Source: a virus. Taken from it: 64,000 bases of DNA. Shown piece after piece: positions 1-8,619 of the stretch. The notes beneath the pieces were generated by a model. The model was not told the DNA's origin, searched no databases, and saw only the letters and a list, made by a program, of their open reading frames with translations. Position numbers and translations under genes: made by a program. The stretch lies in the IMG/VR virus record IMGVR_UViG_3300042888_001330, positions 1 to 64,000 of that record. One strand, written 5' to 3'. Positions within the stretch are counted from its first letter, which is position 1. Each line of letters starts with the position of its first letter.

Positions 1-42
1 CCTTTCCTGATTAGGTAGTGAATTTCCGATAATTGATTTTTC

Positions 43-837
43 TTATATTCCGTAGAAAGGGCGAAAAAAGTCAACCCCAAACCCAATTCTAAATTGGATC
101 TCTTCTCCTGATGGGGTATTTGCTGTTTGTGTTAGGTCAATTCCTGGCTTATTGTCAGATACGTATTTTCTAAAATCTTGTGAATCTTTAATCGGCATAT
201 TCTCAATGAAATTTCTTGTGTTCATTGGGTCATTAACTCCAGCCACGGATTTAATCATACCTTCGAGTTGTTTTGTAATAATTGGAGCTATTCCATTACC
301 ATTCCAACTCTTTGCAATTTCTTTTATGTCGTTTTCTTGTTTTTGGGTTAAAAACTTAAATGTTACGTCTACTTTGGATTTATTCATAAAATATGAATAT
401 TCTCCGTTAGAATCTGCAACTAATGTAAATGGTTTAAAATCTAAACTACTTAAATCTATTTGAACCTCAAAATCTTCGTTTGTTTTTGGGTCGGTTAATG
501 TAACTTTATATTCTGAACCAAATGCGGTATTTCTTAAAAATATTAAAATAGCCTCCTTATCTTCTTCAACCAAATCTTCGGTTGATAAGTCTTTGTCTAA
601 TACTTTTCTTTTTAATAGTTCATTAACTATAGCATTTGTCTGTATTAAATTTGGGGATGCTAATATATTTTCATCCGCGGCAGTTAGGTAAGCTATTCTT
701 AGTGATTTCTTACCATTTTGATAATGGATACCTCTACTTGGTAACTCCACAACATCATATGCGATTCTTGGGTCAATTCTTAATTCTTCCATAGTACAAT
801 TTAATCTATAACTATCGTAAAGTAAAGTTTTAAACAT
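43..837 (-). CDS. T4 gp26-type baseplate hub protein
   Basis: About 264 aa. Residues 20-130 carry the pattern of the T4 baseplate hub family: VVELPSRGIHYQ, then AADENILASP, a long helix, and a segment ending in RNTAFGSEYKV. It probably belongs to the baseplate hub. It is the last gene of a minus-strand tail run after sheath and tube. An upstream ATG at 855 would add six residues, but it lies inside the terminator hairpin at 838-872, so the Met at 837 is the better start; a further Met (MEELR) lies downstream. The family call is from memory of gp26-like proteins and could equally be a gp51-like assembly factor. Confidence 0.6.
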   Translation of the reverse strand: MFKTLLYDSYRLNCTMEELRIDPRIAYDVVELPSRGIHYQNGKKSLRIAYLTAADENILASPNLIQTNAIVNELLKRKVLDKDLSTEDLVEEDKEAILIFLRNTAFGSEYKVTLTDPKTNEDFEVQIDLSSLDFKPFTLVADSNGEYSYFMNKSKVDVTFKFLTQKQENDIKEIAKSWNGNGIAPIITKQLEGMIKSVAGVNDPMNTRNFIENMPIKDSQDFRKYVSDNKPGIDLTQTANTPSGEEIQFRIGFGVDFFRPFYGI

Positions 838-872
838 AAAAAAACCGATACCCATTTCTGGTATATCGGTTT
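838..872 (-). terminator. Rho-independent terminator after tail tube gene
   Basis: AAACCGATA (842-850) pairs with TATCGGTTT (864-872). On the minus strand the hairpin is followed by a run of seven T (844-838). It lies between the tube stop and the hub gene and overlaps the first apparent codons of the hub ORF, which argues against that upstream start. Confidence 0.8.
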
Positions 873-893
873 AATATATGAAAAAGTATAATA

Positions 894-1382
894 TTAGAAT
901 ACAAGTATACATCTATCCATACGTAAAGTACATTGGATAGTTGCAATTTCATCTCTTGAATAGTCTAATTCACCAAAGTTGATGTCTTGAATAAATGTTC
1001 CTTGAAGAATCCATTTTTCAACAACAACTCCCGTTGGGTCTAACATTTCAAGTTCGATGTCTTTTTTATAACCGGCAGCATATCCCATACGACCAGTAAC
1101 TGATTCAGCGTGTAAACGGAACCACTCCATTAACGCTTGTGACGCTGATGGACCAATCGGGTCTTTAAATGTTACCCTCATAGTATCCCAACTAAATTTA
1201 CCCGCAACATATGTTGAAGTATTTAAAAAAGGAATTTCAGTCGCGTTGATTTTTGCGGATGGTCTAGCCGCTGATGTTACATACCATTCATTGATACCCA
1301 AAGAAGATGGGAATCTTACAATAAATCGGTTCTGTCTTTTCGGTTCGTAAGGAACCGGCATTTTCATTAGTAAATCTGCCAT
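894..1382 (-). CDS. Tail tube protein (T4 gp19-like)
   Basis: 162 aa, the usual length for T4 gp19 (about 163 aa). The N-terminus (YEPKRQNRFIVRFPSSLGINEWYV) and the C-terminus (ILQGTFIQDINFGELDYS followed by IATIQCTLRMDRC) fit the tube-subunit fold. It polymerises into the inner tail tube through which DNA passes. It has its own promoter region (a late box at 1420-1427, 37 nt before the ATG) and its own terminator, so it is transcribed apart from the sheath, consistent with the high copy number needed. Confidence 0.9.
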   Translation of the reverse strand: MADLLMKMPVPYEPKRQNRFIVRFPSSLGINEWYVTSAARPSAKINATEIPFLNTSTYVAGKFSWDTMRVTFKDPIGPSASQALMEWFRLHAESVTGRMGYAAGYKKDIELEMLDPTGVVVEKWILQGTFIQDINFGELDYSRDEIATIQCTLRMDRCILVF

Positions 1383-1419
1383 GTTGTATTTGTTAAGTTT
1401 TTTTGTTATTTTATACTCT

Positions 1420-1427
1420 TATAAATA
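1420..1427 (-). promoter_or_regulatory. Late promoter box, tail tube
   Basis: TATTTATA on the minus strand, 37 nt before the tube ATG, exactly the same spacing as for the sheath gene. Assigned by recurrence of the word before structural genes. Confidence 0.6.
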
Positions 1428-1524
1428 TATGTTAATTAGAAATAAATTTATTTTTAGGATCGATCTTGATTTTGTGGATTTTTTTTCGTAGTTTTTTACA
1501 AATCCTCCAGTATTCTAGACCCAG

Positions 1525-1532
1525 TATAAATA
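1525..1532 (-). promoter_or_regulatory. Second late box upstream of tube
   Basis: TATTTATA on the minus strand, overlapping one arm of the 1520/1601 inverted repeat. Possible extra late promoter or symmetric operator. Confidence 0.4.
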
Positions 1533-1563
1533 ATTAATAAATTTCTAGTTTAATAATATAACA

Positions 1564-1571
1564 TATAAATA
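1564..1571 (-). promoter_or_regulatory. Third late box upstream of tube
   Basis: TATTTATA on the minus strand, inside the loop of the long inverted repeat and abutting the ACTAG/CTAGT palindrome. Confidence 0.4.
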
Positions 1572-1652
1572 CTAGTATAACTAGTTCCAGATTATACTGG
1601 GTAAAATAAAATGATATAATTTTAATAATAATTGGTTCCATGTGGAGCATTA

Positions 1653-1682
1653 AAAAAGGGAAGCTTTTCGGCCTCCCTTTTT
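1653..1682 (-). terminator. Rho-independent terminator after sheath gene
   Basis: AAAAAGGGAAGC (1653-1664) and GCCTCCCTTTTT (1671-1682) form a 12-bp stem with one wobble and a 6-nt loop. The minus-strand transcript ends in T6 just after the sheath stop at 1705. Confidence 0.85.
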
Positions 1683-1704
1683 ATTTTTATATCCTCCTTT
1701 TAGA

Positions 1705-4563
1705 TTAGATATTCTCGAATGAAGCTCCTGTTGGAGTAATTACGAATTCCAAATCAATAAATTCAAGAGAACGAGTAGGTTTAACGTAAATTTTACCTCT
1801 CAAAGTGTTAGCGTCGATGTCTTCAACATCACTTGAAACACTTACTTTAAATTCATAAAGACCTCTTTCTTTCTTAATTGATTCTAAAATTGGGTTTACC
1901 AATCTTAAGAACTCTTGTCTTACTTGTTCGTCGTTTTGTTCGAACAACAATCTAACAGCAACTGCTGAAATTAACTTTCTTGCTCTTAACAACAATCTTC
2001 TTACGTTGATTCTATCAAGTGCAGATTCTCTAACTTGTAACGTTTTGTTACCCCAAATAATTGTACCAGTATCAGAGAACGTTGCGATTGGATTAATTCT
2101 ATTTTTGTAAAGTTCGTCTCTTTCATCAAGAGTTAACTTCTTTTTAGCTTTAATTGCATTTACCAAACCTCTTGAATAACCCGCAACTGCGAACCAAGGA
2201 TAAGATACGTTATCAGTTAACGCGATGTTCTTCAACACCTCACCTGTTGGTGGAATGTAAAGTTGAGTTGCGTTATCTGTATCTCTTACTTGAATCCAAG
2301 GCCAATATGTTGCAGAATAGTTAGAGTCAATTCCTAAATCGTCAAGGTAACCTGTAACGGTTGCCGCATCATCAACATTTGGTGATGATATGATATAAAG
2401 TGAATCGGCTCTTTCATTCTCGATAATATCTATTGCTTGACTTGTTAAAGATGAATGATCGTAGAAGTTAATACCTGCAGTAGCGAATACGTTAATATCA
2501 ATTGCCTCAGGATTTGAGTAAGTTTGAATACCTTCTAAATAAGCATAATAATCAGAGTTTCCTATGGTTGTATTGAACACACCACCATTATCGGTATTAG
2601 CTGTATTATATGTTGTTTTACCATAAATAAATTGGTCACCAAGAGTTCTTGTCTCTCTGTATATATCCCAACCATCAAATCCACCACAAACCGCTAATGT
2701 AAATTTACGGAAGTTTATGTTGGTTAATTTATTGTCGGTACCAGATTGACCTTCTAAATCATAAGGTGTTGTTTGGTATGTTGTTCCTGTTATTGATGAT
2801 GCGTTTGTTGATAAGTGGAAACCGAATGTACTTGAAGACGCCGCATTTCCTTTATATTTAAACAAGTCACTATCAAATTTAAAACCATTTTGAGATGATA
2901 AACCTAAAGAGACTTTCTTTACTTTATCTCCGTTAGATAATACTTGAGAACCATCCGATTCGTAGTAAACCACGTCACCACCATCAAAAAATTCTGTTTT
3001 GTAAAGAACACTACCTAATTTGTTACTTGAAACAAGTAAGGATGTAAATCCTTTGAATCCAGCAGGGAAAGCGTCCGTAGGTGCATTATCGGCCATATTT
3101 AACATGATAAACTTTGAACGTAATTCATATTCACCATCAGAGGTACCAACTTTTCTTGCCACATAACCTGGAAGGTCAGTATTCATTGAACATCTTGTAA
3201 ATTTCTCTAATATAATTTGATTTTCATCAGTATCGTTAAAATCACGAACCATAATATCAAATTCGGCAGTATCTAAATTAATATTTTGAATTGTAACCTT
3301 AACTTCAATATTTGCTGCGTCTCCATCAGATATTGTTAATATTGAGAATAAATCTGCAACATTACCACCACGAACTTCAGAAACAACTGTAGGTGATGAT
3401 GGAGTATCCCATGATTGTGCAAAATTATCACTTTCAACGTTTGATGATACATCTAAACTTAAACCTCTTACGTATCCATTTCTAAATGCTGATAATAATA
3501 AGTTAGAATATATTTCATTAACATATAATGGATAATCTTCTTTTACTTTATCAAAAACTTCAGTACCTAATACTTTATTTATATATTTTGTTGATGAAAT
3601 ATCTAATGAACAATTGAATGTTTTAATTCCTCCCGTAATACCTGTAACATTTAAAGCAAATTCTGCCATTGGGTTAGTTGTAACACCACCAACATCGGTT
3701 AATGTTACTGCTGTTGTTCCTGTTACTTGTAATACTAAACTTTGTGAAGCGTTATATTCACCTCTTGATCTTAAAGAAGCAACAATTACATCACTATAAT
3801 CTGTGTTAAGTGATGCGCTGTATTTAAATCTTGTTACATCAAATGAAGATGTACTTGTAGAATAAACAAAAAGATAAGAGTAAACACCATCAATTGTTGA
3901 GTCGGCTGACCCTGTTTTAGTAAAGAACGCATTATACCAATTTTTATTAGCATTTTCACCGATTGGTGATAAAAGTTTTGTACCTGTTAAACTTGAGGTA
4001 TCTGAAGTTGGTACATTACCAATAACAAACCAATCGTTATTTGCATACGCCGCACCACTCTTACCTGTTTTACTTGTTATGTATGTTGTTACAGATGAAC
4101 CATTGGTTGCCGTTTTACCTGAAAGTTCACCATAAATTGTTGAACCTGTAATAGTTGCGGTTGTTGCTGATAATGTTATTCCTGTTGTTGATGTAGGTGT
4201 AGACACTAAATCCACTGTTACACCACCTAAAGTTTTAATACTATAAGTTTTTCCTGGTTTATATCCTGTTTTACCAAGTATTCTTGTTACGAATAGTTGA
4301 TTAGACTCTTGTAAGTATGATTTAGCCATATAAGCTAACTCATATTTAGGGTTATTTGCACCGTCTTTCTCAGGTGAAGTTGGTCCGAAATACGTTTTGA
4401 ATTCGTCGAAGTCCCCAACTAAAATAGGTTCGAAAGCAGGACCTTTTAAAGCCTCACCTACTAAACCTAAAGTTGTAACCCCGACACTTTGTGCTACGAA
4501 TGTTAGATCCTTCTCAGATGTGTACACACCCGGAGAAACGAATACTCTGTTTGAATTTGCCAT
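1705..4563 (-). CDS. Contractile tail sheath protein (T4 gp18-like), enlarged
   Basis: 952 aa against 659 in T4. The N-terminal 100 residues (VFVSPGVYTSEKDL, LVGEALKGPAFEPILVGDF) and the C-terminal 250 (IYIPPTGEVLKNIALTDN, FAVAGYSRGLVNAIKAKKKL, IATFSDTGTIIWGNKTLQ) are the conserved sheath parts that form the contractile mesh. The extra length lies in the Ser/Thr- and Gly-rich middle (about residues 110-620), which probably forms surface domains on the outside of the tail. Own late box at 4601-4608 and own terminator. Confidence 0.93.
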   Translation of the reverse strand: MANSNRVFVSPGVYTSEKDLTFVAQSVGVTTLGLVGEALKGPAFEPILVGDFDEFKTYFGPTSPEKDGANNPKYELAYMAKSYLQESNQLFVTRILGKTGYKPGKTYSIKTLGGVTVDLVSTPTSTTGITLSATTATITGSTIYGELSGKTATNGSSVTTYITSKTGKSGAAYANNDWFVIGNVPTSDTSSLTGTKLLSPIGENANKNWYNAFFTKTGSADSTIDGVYSYLFVYSTSTSSFDVTRFKYSASLNTDYSDVIVASLRSRGEYNASQSLVLQVTGTTAVTLTDVGGVTTNPMAEFALNVTGITGGIKTFNCSLDISSTKYINKVLGTEVFDKVKEDYPLYVNEIYSNLLLSAFRNGYVRGLSLDVSSNVESDNFAQSWDTPSSPTVVSEVRGGNVADLFSILTISDGDAANIEVKVTIQNINLDTAEFDIMVRDFNDTDENQIILEKFTRCSMNTDLPGYVARKVGTSDGEYELRSKFIMLNMADNAPTDAFPAGFKGFTSLLVSSNKLGSVLYKTEFFDGGDVVYYESDGSQVLSNGDKVKKVSLGLSSQNGFKFDSDLFKYKGNAASSSTFGFHLSTNASSITGTTYQTTPYDLEGQSGTDNKLTNINFRKFTLAVCGGFDGWDIYRETRTLGDQFIYGKTTYNTANTDNGGVFNTTIGNSDYYAYLEGIQTYSNPEAIDINVFATAGINFYDHSSLTSQAIDIIENERADSLYIISSPNVDDAATVTGYLDDLGIDSNYSATYWPWIQVRDTDNATQLYIPPTGEVLKNIALTDNVSYPWFAVAGYSRGLVNAIKAKKKLTLDERDELYKNRINPIATFSDTGTIIWGNKTLQVRESALDRINVRRLLLRARKLISAVAVRLLFEQNDEQVRQEFLRLVNPILESIKKERGLYEFKVSVSSDVEDIDANTLRGKIYVKPTRSLEFIDLEFVITPTGASFENI

Positions 4564-4600
4564 CGATTGTTGTTTGGTTAATTATTTTTATTAGTTATTC

Positions 4601-4608
4601 TATAAATA
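4601..4608 (-). promoter_or_regulatory. Late promoter box, sheath
   Basis: TATTTATA on the minus strand, 37 nt before the sheath ATG; the leader between is A-rich and unstructured. Confidence 0.6.
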
Positions 4609-4633
4609 TCTTTGTTTTTACCAAAGATTTCCG

Positions 4634-4641
4634 TACTTTTG
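4634..4641 (+). promoter_or_regulatory. Host-type promoter for small RHH-like gene
   Basis: TACTTTTG fits the Bacteroidota -7 box TAnnTTTG, with a TTG 19 nt upstream in the -33 position. It drives the 52-codon gene at 4691. Confidence 0.5.
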
Positions 4642-4690
4642 TTTAAAAAGATAGTAAATTATCCTTTTCTATCTTAAATTATCTTTCATC

Positions 4691-4849
4691 ATGGAAAACA
4701 AACAGAAAAACGTAAAAATTAGTGAAAAACACCACGAGATGTTAAAAAACCATTGTGAAAAGAACGGATTAAAAATTTATAAGGTTTTAGAAAAATATAT
4801 TGACGAAGTTTGTAAACCAAAAAAGAAGGACATCTATGGTGACGATTAA
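4691..4849 (+). CDS. Small ribbon-helix-helix-like protein
   Basis: A 52-aa ORF beginning MENKQKNVKISEKHHEML. A short strand (VKIS) followed by two helices (HHEMLKNHCEKNG, KIYKVLEKYIDEVC) has the order seen in Arc/CopG-type DNA-binding proteins, with a Lys-rich tail. It lies alone on the plus strand between two minus-strand tail genes, overlaps the 3' end of the gp15-like gene by 4 bp, and has a host-type promoter box 50 nt upstream. It could be an early regulator; the fold call is by eye. Confidence 0.6.
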   Translation: MENKQKNVKISEKHHEMLKNHCEKNGLKIYKVLEKYIDEVCKPKKKDIYGDD

Positions 4850-6081
4850 TATAGGTAAGTCACACCAATTCTAGAACCAACAACGGGTGTACCTAATAAA
4901 ACAATATCTTGTGAACCTGAAACATCAAATCCAGAACCTTCCTCTTCTTGTAGACCATTTATATCTAAACTGACAATACTACTAATATTGTTATATGTGT
5001 GAAAAGTTAATGTACTACCATCATATTGGAAATACTCCGTAGTAACTTGTATTAATTTACCATAATTATCTATAATAACATTGTTTCTACCCTTATAGTA
5101 CGAAATAACTATAGTACTACCTTCAAAAGGTGGTTGTACAAATGATATTTTAGATGTATATGAAATGTGGAAAAAATCGGCGTTTTTCTCTTGTAATAGA
5201 CCATTAATTGTAACACTAAACAATGTACCAATACTTTCACCAACACTAAATTGAGTTTGCATCCCGTCTCCAGTAAATGACATCACGGTTATATCAATAA
5301 CCTTACTAACGTATTTTTTCCTACCTACACCCTCTTTTGCAAATTCATTCATTAAAAAGAAACGATTAATTGCGGGTTTTACCTCAAATTCATCAGAATC
5401 AATAAGGAAACCTAACATAGTAAATGTGTAGTTTTGAATGTAAAATCTCCTACCCTCCAACGTATCCATGGGAGTGTTATCTTCAATTTTATCTAATATA
5501 AGTGGAATGTAATGTCCCTTAACTTGAGTATAATCTTGTCTTGATGAAAAATTTTGTAATACTATTTTACTAAATTTATTAACATCTCTAAATTTATTAC
5601 AAACAATCGTAACGTCATATGTTATATCAACAGGTACGGGTTGTGGTATTTTATATATATCCGCACCCATAGTGGTTCCGTTCCAAGTCGGTACGGAGGA
5701 GTAGTAAAATTGATGTCTATCGGGTATTGTTCTCTGAACCGATGGATTTGTTCCCGGTTGAACGTCGGGTTTTCTTACAATTGCAACAAATGGTAATTCA
5801 ATATTTCCGTCGTCGTTTGTAAATGTCCACGTTTGTGTAAATTCACCCCACCTTTGAACTGTTAATATTTTATCAATAATTGGTATCTTATTACCATCGG
5901 ACACAATTTGAAAATTTTTAGTTACGTAATCTAAAAATCCTTTATCTAAATCATCATGTAATATAGAGTCGGGAAGATATGTGTCAGATTTAGTAATTTT
6001 ATCTAACAATTCTTGTCTTCTTTCAGTCAGTTCTTTTTCTGTGTAAACAGATATATTGTTTTTTCTTTTAGGTATTCCCAT
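4846..6081 (-). CDS. Tail terminator / sheath stabiliser (T4 gp15-like) with extra C-terminal domain
   Basis: 411 aa. The first ~250 residues follow the T4 gp15 plan: N-terminal helix, IIDKILTVQRWGEFTQTW, then PVDITYDVTIVCNKFRDVNKFSKIV with a following FYIQNYTFTMLGFLID. That fold caps the tail and joins it to the neck. T4 gp15 has 272 aa; here residues ~265-411 add two similar beta-rich units (IDITVMSFTGDGMQTQFSV, then VTTEYFQYDGSTLTFHTY, each followed by an INGL(L/Q)EE segment). Its place directly after the gp14-like gene and before the sheath supports the call. Confidence 0.65.
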   Translation of the reverse strand: MGIPKRKNNISVYTEKELTERRQELLDKITKSDTYLPDSILHDDLDKGFLDYVTKNFQIVSDGNKIPIIDKILTVQRWGEFTQTWTFTNDDGNIELPFVAIVRKPDVQPGTNPSVQRTIPDRHQFYYSSVPTWNGTTMGADIYKIPQPVPVDITYDVTIVCNKFRDVNKFSKIVLQNFSSRQDYTQVKGHYIPLILDKIEDNTPMDTLEGRRFYIQNYTFTMLGFLIDSDEFEVKPAINRFFLMNEFAKEGVGRKKYVSKVIDITVMSFTGDGMQTQFSVGESIGTLFSVTINGLLQEKNADFFHISYTSKISFVQPPFEGSTIVISYYKGRNNVIIDNYGKLIQVTTEYFQYDGSTLTFHTYNNISSIVSLDINGLQEEEGSGFDVSGSQDIVLLGTPVVGSRIGVTYLY

Positions 6082-6082
6082 T

Positions 6083-6595
6083 TTATACTCCTCTAAATTG
6101 ACTATCTTGTACTGGTGAACAAGTTATTGATTTATAATATGGTTTAAATCCAAACATATTATGTTTATTGTCCGAAGTTATTTTACCATCATTTACCACT
6201 TGATAAAATCTAACTTTTAATTCAGATTCGGGATAACCAATATAATCACCATATCTTATATCTATTTTCATTTCTTCTAAATGTTTAATATAAACAGATA
6301 AAATCATATTTCCCGGCTCAAGGTGCCTCAAAGTCCCATTTTTATATGAACTATTTTTTGGTTCCTCAATTTTAACCAATGCATTAAATTCAACAGGTGG
6401 AAAGAATTTTGTTTGGTCTATACCAACCTCAACATACACGTCATCAATTTGAGTCTTTTCTCTATCTACCCTATATAGAACTAATTTCATATTTAAATCC
6501 CCGTGAAGATATTCTTGACCCATTTGAATATTGAGGTCAAAATCATCTTGAGATAAGAATTTAGATAATCTGGTAATAGGTAACTTATTTTCCAT
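6083..6595 (-). CDS. Neck protein (T4 gp14-like)
   Basis: 170 aa. LVLYRVDREKTQIDDVYVEV resembles the gp14 opening, in which a Tyr-x-Arg segment precedes a short acidic stretch. Residues ~95-160 (IDIRYGDYIGYPESELKV, FKPYYKSITCSPV) match the later strands that read 'GDyI ... y.V.d'. gp14 joins head to tail. One nucleotide separates it from the gp15-like gene. A late box ends 5 nt before its ATG. Confidence 0.5.
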   Translation of the reverse strand: MENKLPITRLSKFLSQDDFDLNIQMGQEYLHGDLNMKLVLYRVDREKTQIDDVYVEVGIDQTKFFPPVEFNALVKIEEPKNSSYKNGTLRHLEPGNMILSVYIKHLEEMKIDIRYGDYIGYPESELKVRFYQVVNDGKITSDNKHNMFGFKPYYKSITCSPVQDSQFRGV

Positions 6596-6600
6596 ATCCT

Positions 6601-6608
6601 AATAAATA
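6601..6608 (-). promoter_or_regulatory. Late promoter box, gp14-gp15
   Basis: TATTTATT on the minus strand with only 5 nt to the ATG, implying an essentially leaderless transcript. Confidence 0.6.
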
Positions 6609-6632
6609 GTTTAATGTTACATTCTATTTACT

Positions 6633-6640
6633 TATATTTT
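6633..6640 (+). promoter_or_regulatory. Early-type promoter box, helicase
   Basis: TATATTTT ends 3 nt before the ATG at 6644. It is divergent from the late box of gp14, so the two promoter classes face away from each other in 50 bp. Confidence 0.5.
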
Positions 6641-6643
6641 AAT

Positions 6644-8395
6644 ATGGAAACTAAGATTCCCGAAATAGAGGCAAGAAACATTTTATTAACCTACGAAGGT
6701 TCAAACAACCAATTATTAGATTGGAAGAGAAAATTTGTTGAGGTAAAAAACTTCAAACTAACCCGTCCACAGGCGGAATATGTTCAAAAGTATTATAATG
6801 TGTCCCCAAAGGTAGCAAGAAAATATATTAACATCGTTAATTCTTTTGGTGAAAAGATAATGGAAGAAAGGTTATTACCTAAACCTCCTGAAAAAATATG
6901 GTGTGAAAAATTATTATGTGATTCTGAAAAAGCGTTTCATATATGGGGTAAAGTATTAGATAATGACCAATTATCTGCAATGTGGTTACCGAAAGCCGCA
7001 GTGATGCAAGAAGAGAAAAAACTTAATCGAATTATTGATTATAGTAATTACGATACAAGACCTCCCATGGAACACCAGAAGGTTGCCATTGAGAAGTTAT
7101 TAGCAAACGATAAGTTTATACTTGCCGATGATATGGGTCTTGGTAAAACGACCTCAGCGGTTATTGCATCTATGGAAAGCGGAGCTAAGAAAGTTCTTAT
7201 TGTTTGCCCCGCATCTTTAAAGATAAATTGGGATAGAGAAATTAAAAACTATTCTAACAGAAAAGTGTTAATTGTTGAGGGTCGTAAATGGGGTTCTACA
7301 TTTGACTATTATATTATAAACTATGATATTATTAAAAATTACCACTCAACAGATAAGTCTGAAGATAGTGACGACTATAAATTATTGGTTAATGCCGGTT
7401 TTGATTTGGCAATCGTAGATGAGGCACATTATATTTCAAATGCAACGGCAAATAGAACTCGTTTATTAAATGATGTACTTGAACAAATCCCAAAAGTTTG
7501 GTTACTAACGGGTACACCAATGACATCAAGACCTATTAACTATTTTAACTTATTAAAAATTGTTGAATCCCCATTGACATTAAATTGGCAATCTTATGTT
7601 CGTAGATATTGTAAAGGATATCAATTCAACGTTGGTAATCGTAAAGTGTGGAATACAAGTGGTGCAAGTAATTTAGATGAGTTAAGAGAAAGAACTAAGA
7701 ATATAGTACTTCGTAGAATGAAAACCGACATTCTTGATTTACCCGAAAAAATTGTTACTCCTGTTTTTGTTGAGTTAACAAGTAAAATGTACGATGAGGA
7801 ATTAGAAGAATTCACACGTATTAGTAATGATAAGAAAGATGATGAAACAATCACCGTTACATTAAATCGTTTAATGAGGATTAGACAACTTATTGCATAT
7901 GAAAAAATTCCTTACACTTGTGAATTAATTGATAAGTGTTTAGAACAAGGAAAGAAAGTAATTGTATTCACTAATTTTACAATGTCATTAGATATGTTAC
8001 ATGAGAAATATAAAAAGAACTCCGTAACTCTTGATGGTCGTATGAATAAAGATAAACGACAAGAAAATGTTGATAGATTTCAAAATGAAGATAAAATAAA
8101 AGTATTCATTGGTAACATTAAAGCGGCTGGAGTTGGTATTACGTTAACAGCTGCTGAGGTTGTTATTATGAACGACTTATCATTTGTACCGGCCGACCAT
8201 TCACAAGGTGAAGACCGAGCATATAGATATGGACAAAAAAATAGTGTTCTTGTTTATTACCCCGTATTTGAGAACACCGTTGAAAAAATCATCTATAATA
8301 TTCTACAAAGGAAAAAAGGAGTAATTGACCAAGTTATGGGTGATGGTGAATATTCAGAATCTTTTAGTAAAGACTTACTTAAACAACTCCTTTAA
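6644..8395 (+). CDS. SNF2-family DNA helicase
   Basis: 583 aa from the Met at 6644. Superfamily 2 motifs are clear: I DDMGLGKTT, Ia VLIVCPASL, II VDEAHYI, III LLTGTPMTS, IV VIVFTNF, V AAGVGITLTAAE, VI SQGEDRAYRYGQ. The arrangement is that of SMARCAL1/Rad54-like ATPases, which remodel or anneal forks; in T4-like phages the related role is filled by UvsW. The ATG at 6614 is rejected because the extra ten residues cover the promoter box. Likely role: replication fork processing and recombination. Confidence 0.9.
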   Translation: METKIPEIEARNILLTYEGSNNQLLDWKRKFVEVKNFKLTRPQAEYVQKYYNVSPKVARKYINIVNSFGEKIMEERLLPKPPEKIWCEKLLCDSEKAFHIWGKVLDNDQLSAMWLPKAAVMQEEKKLNRIIDYSNYDTRPPMEHQKVAIEKLLANDKFILADDMGLGKTTSAVIASMESGAKKVLIVCPASLKINWDREIKNYSNRKVLIVEGRKWGSTFDYYIINYDIIKNYHSTDKSEDSDDYKLLVNAGFDLAIVDEAHYISNATANRTRLLNDVLEQIPKVWLLTGTPMTSRPINYFNLLKIVESPLTLNWQSYVRRYCKGYQFNVGNRKVWNTSGASNLDELRERTKNIVLRRMKTDILDLPEKIVTPVFVELTSKMYDEELEEFTRISNDKKDDETITVTLNRLMRIRQLIAYEKIPYTCELIDKCLEQGKKVIVFTNFTMSLDMLHEKYKKNSVTLDGRMNKDKRQENVDRFQNEDKIKVFIGNIKAAGVGITLTAAEVVIMNDLSFVPADHSQGEDRAYRYGQKNSVLVYYPVFENTVEKIIYNILQRKKGVIDQVMGDGEYSESFSKDLLKQLL

Positions 8396-8581
8396 CTCCT
8401 CAATTTTTGAGGTTAGTAAATCGTTAAGTTCTTTATCTTCCACATTCGGAAGGTTAACCACAATTTTTTTTTCGGGTTCTACCGAATAATCGATATAATT
8501 TTTATCACCTTCTTTTTGGTATGTGAATATGAAATCATTAATACCACAAATTCTAAATAGTTCGTTTAATTTATCGTTCAT
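8375..8581 (-). CDS. Small hypothetical protein, acidic
   Basis: 68 aa, overlapping the helicase 3' end by 21 bp on the opposite strand. The sequence alternates beta (FIFTYQKEGDKNYIDYSV) with a C-terminal acidic helix (ELNDLLTSKIEELKELFK). TATATTTA lies 4 nt before its ATG, the same spacing as in other early-type genes, which is the main reason to accept it. No family recognised. Confidence 0.55.
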   Translation of the reverse strand: MNDKLNELFRICGINDFIFTYQKEGDKNYIDYSVEPEKKIVVNLPNVEDKELNDLLTSKIEELKELFK

Positions 8582-8585
8582 AACT

Positions 8586-8593
8586 TAAATATA
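8586..8593 (-). promoter_or_regulatory. Early-type promoter box, small gene
   Basis: TATATTTA on the minus strand, 4 nt before the ATG at 8581; it lies 3 bp from the divergent gp13 late box. Confidence 0.4.
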
Positions 8594-8596
8594 AAC

Positions 8597-8604
8597 TATT
8601 TATA
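8597..8604 (+). promoter_or_regulatory. Late promoter box, gp13
   Basis: TATTTATA, 15 nt before the gp13 ATG. Confidence 0.6.
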
Positions 8605-8619
8605 AGAATAAAACAAAAT

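Larger units (their letters stand above)
1383..1704. other. Intergenic region between sheath and tube, with promoter cluster and inverted repeat
   Basis: 322 bp without a gene. It holds the sheath terminator (1653-1682) and three copies of TATAAATA on the plus strand (1420-1427, 1525-1532, 1564-1571), that is TATTTATA in the direction of the tube gene. There is a 10-bp perfect inverted repeat (CCCAGTATAA at 1520-1529, TTATACTGGG at 1592-1601) and a nested ACTAG/CTAGT pair (1571-1585). No ORF was recognised. Confidence 0.7.

Noticed and set aside
838-855. Upstream ATG of the hub protein gene
   Set aside because: These codons form the terminator hairpin and T-run of the tube gene, so they are unlikely to be translated.
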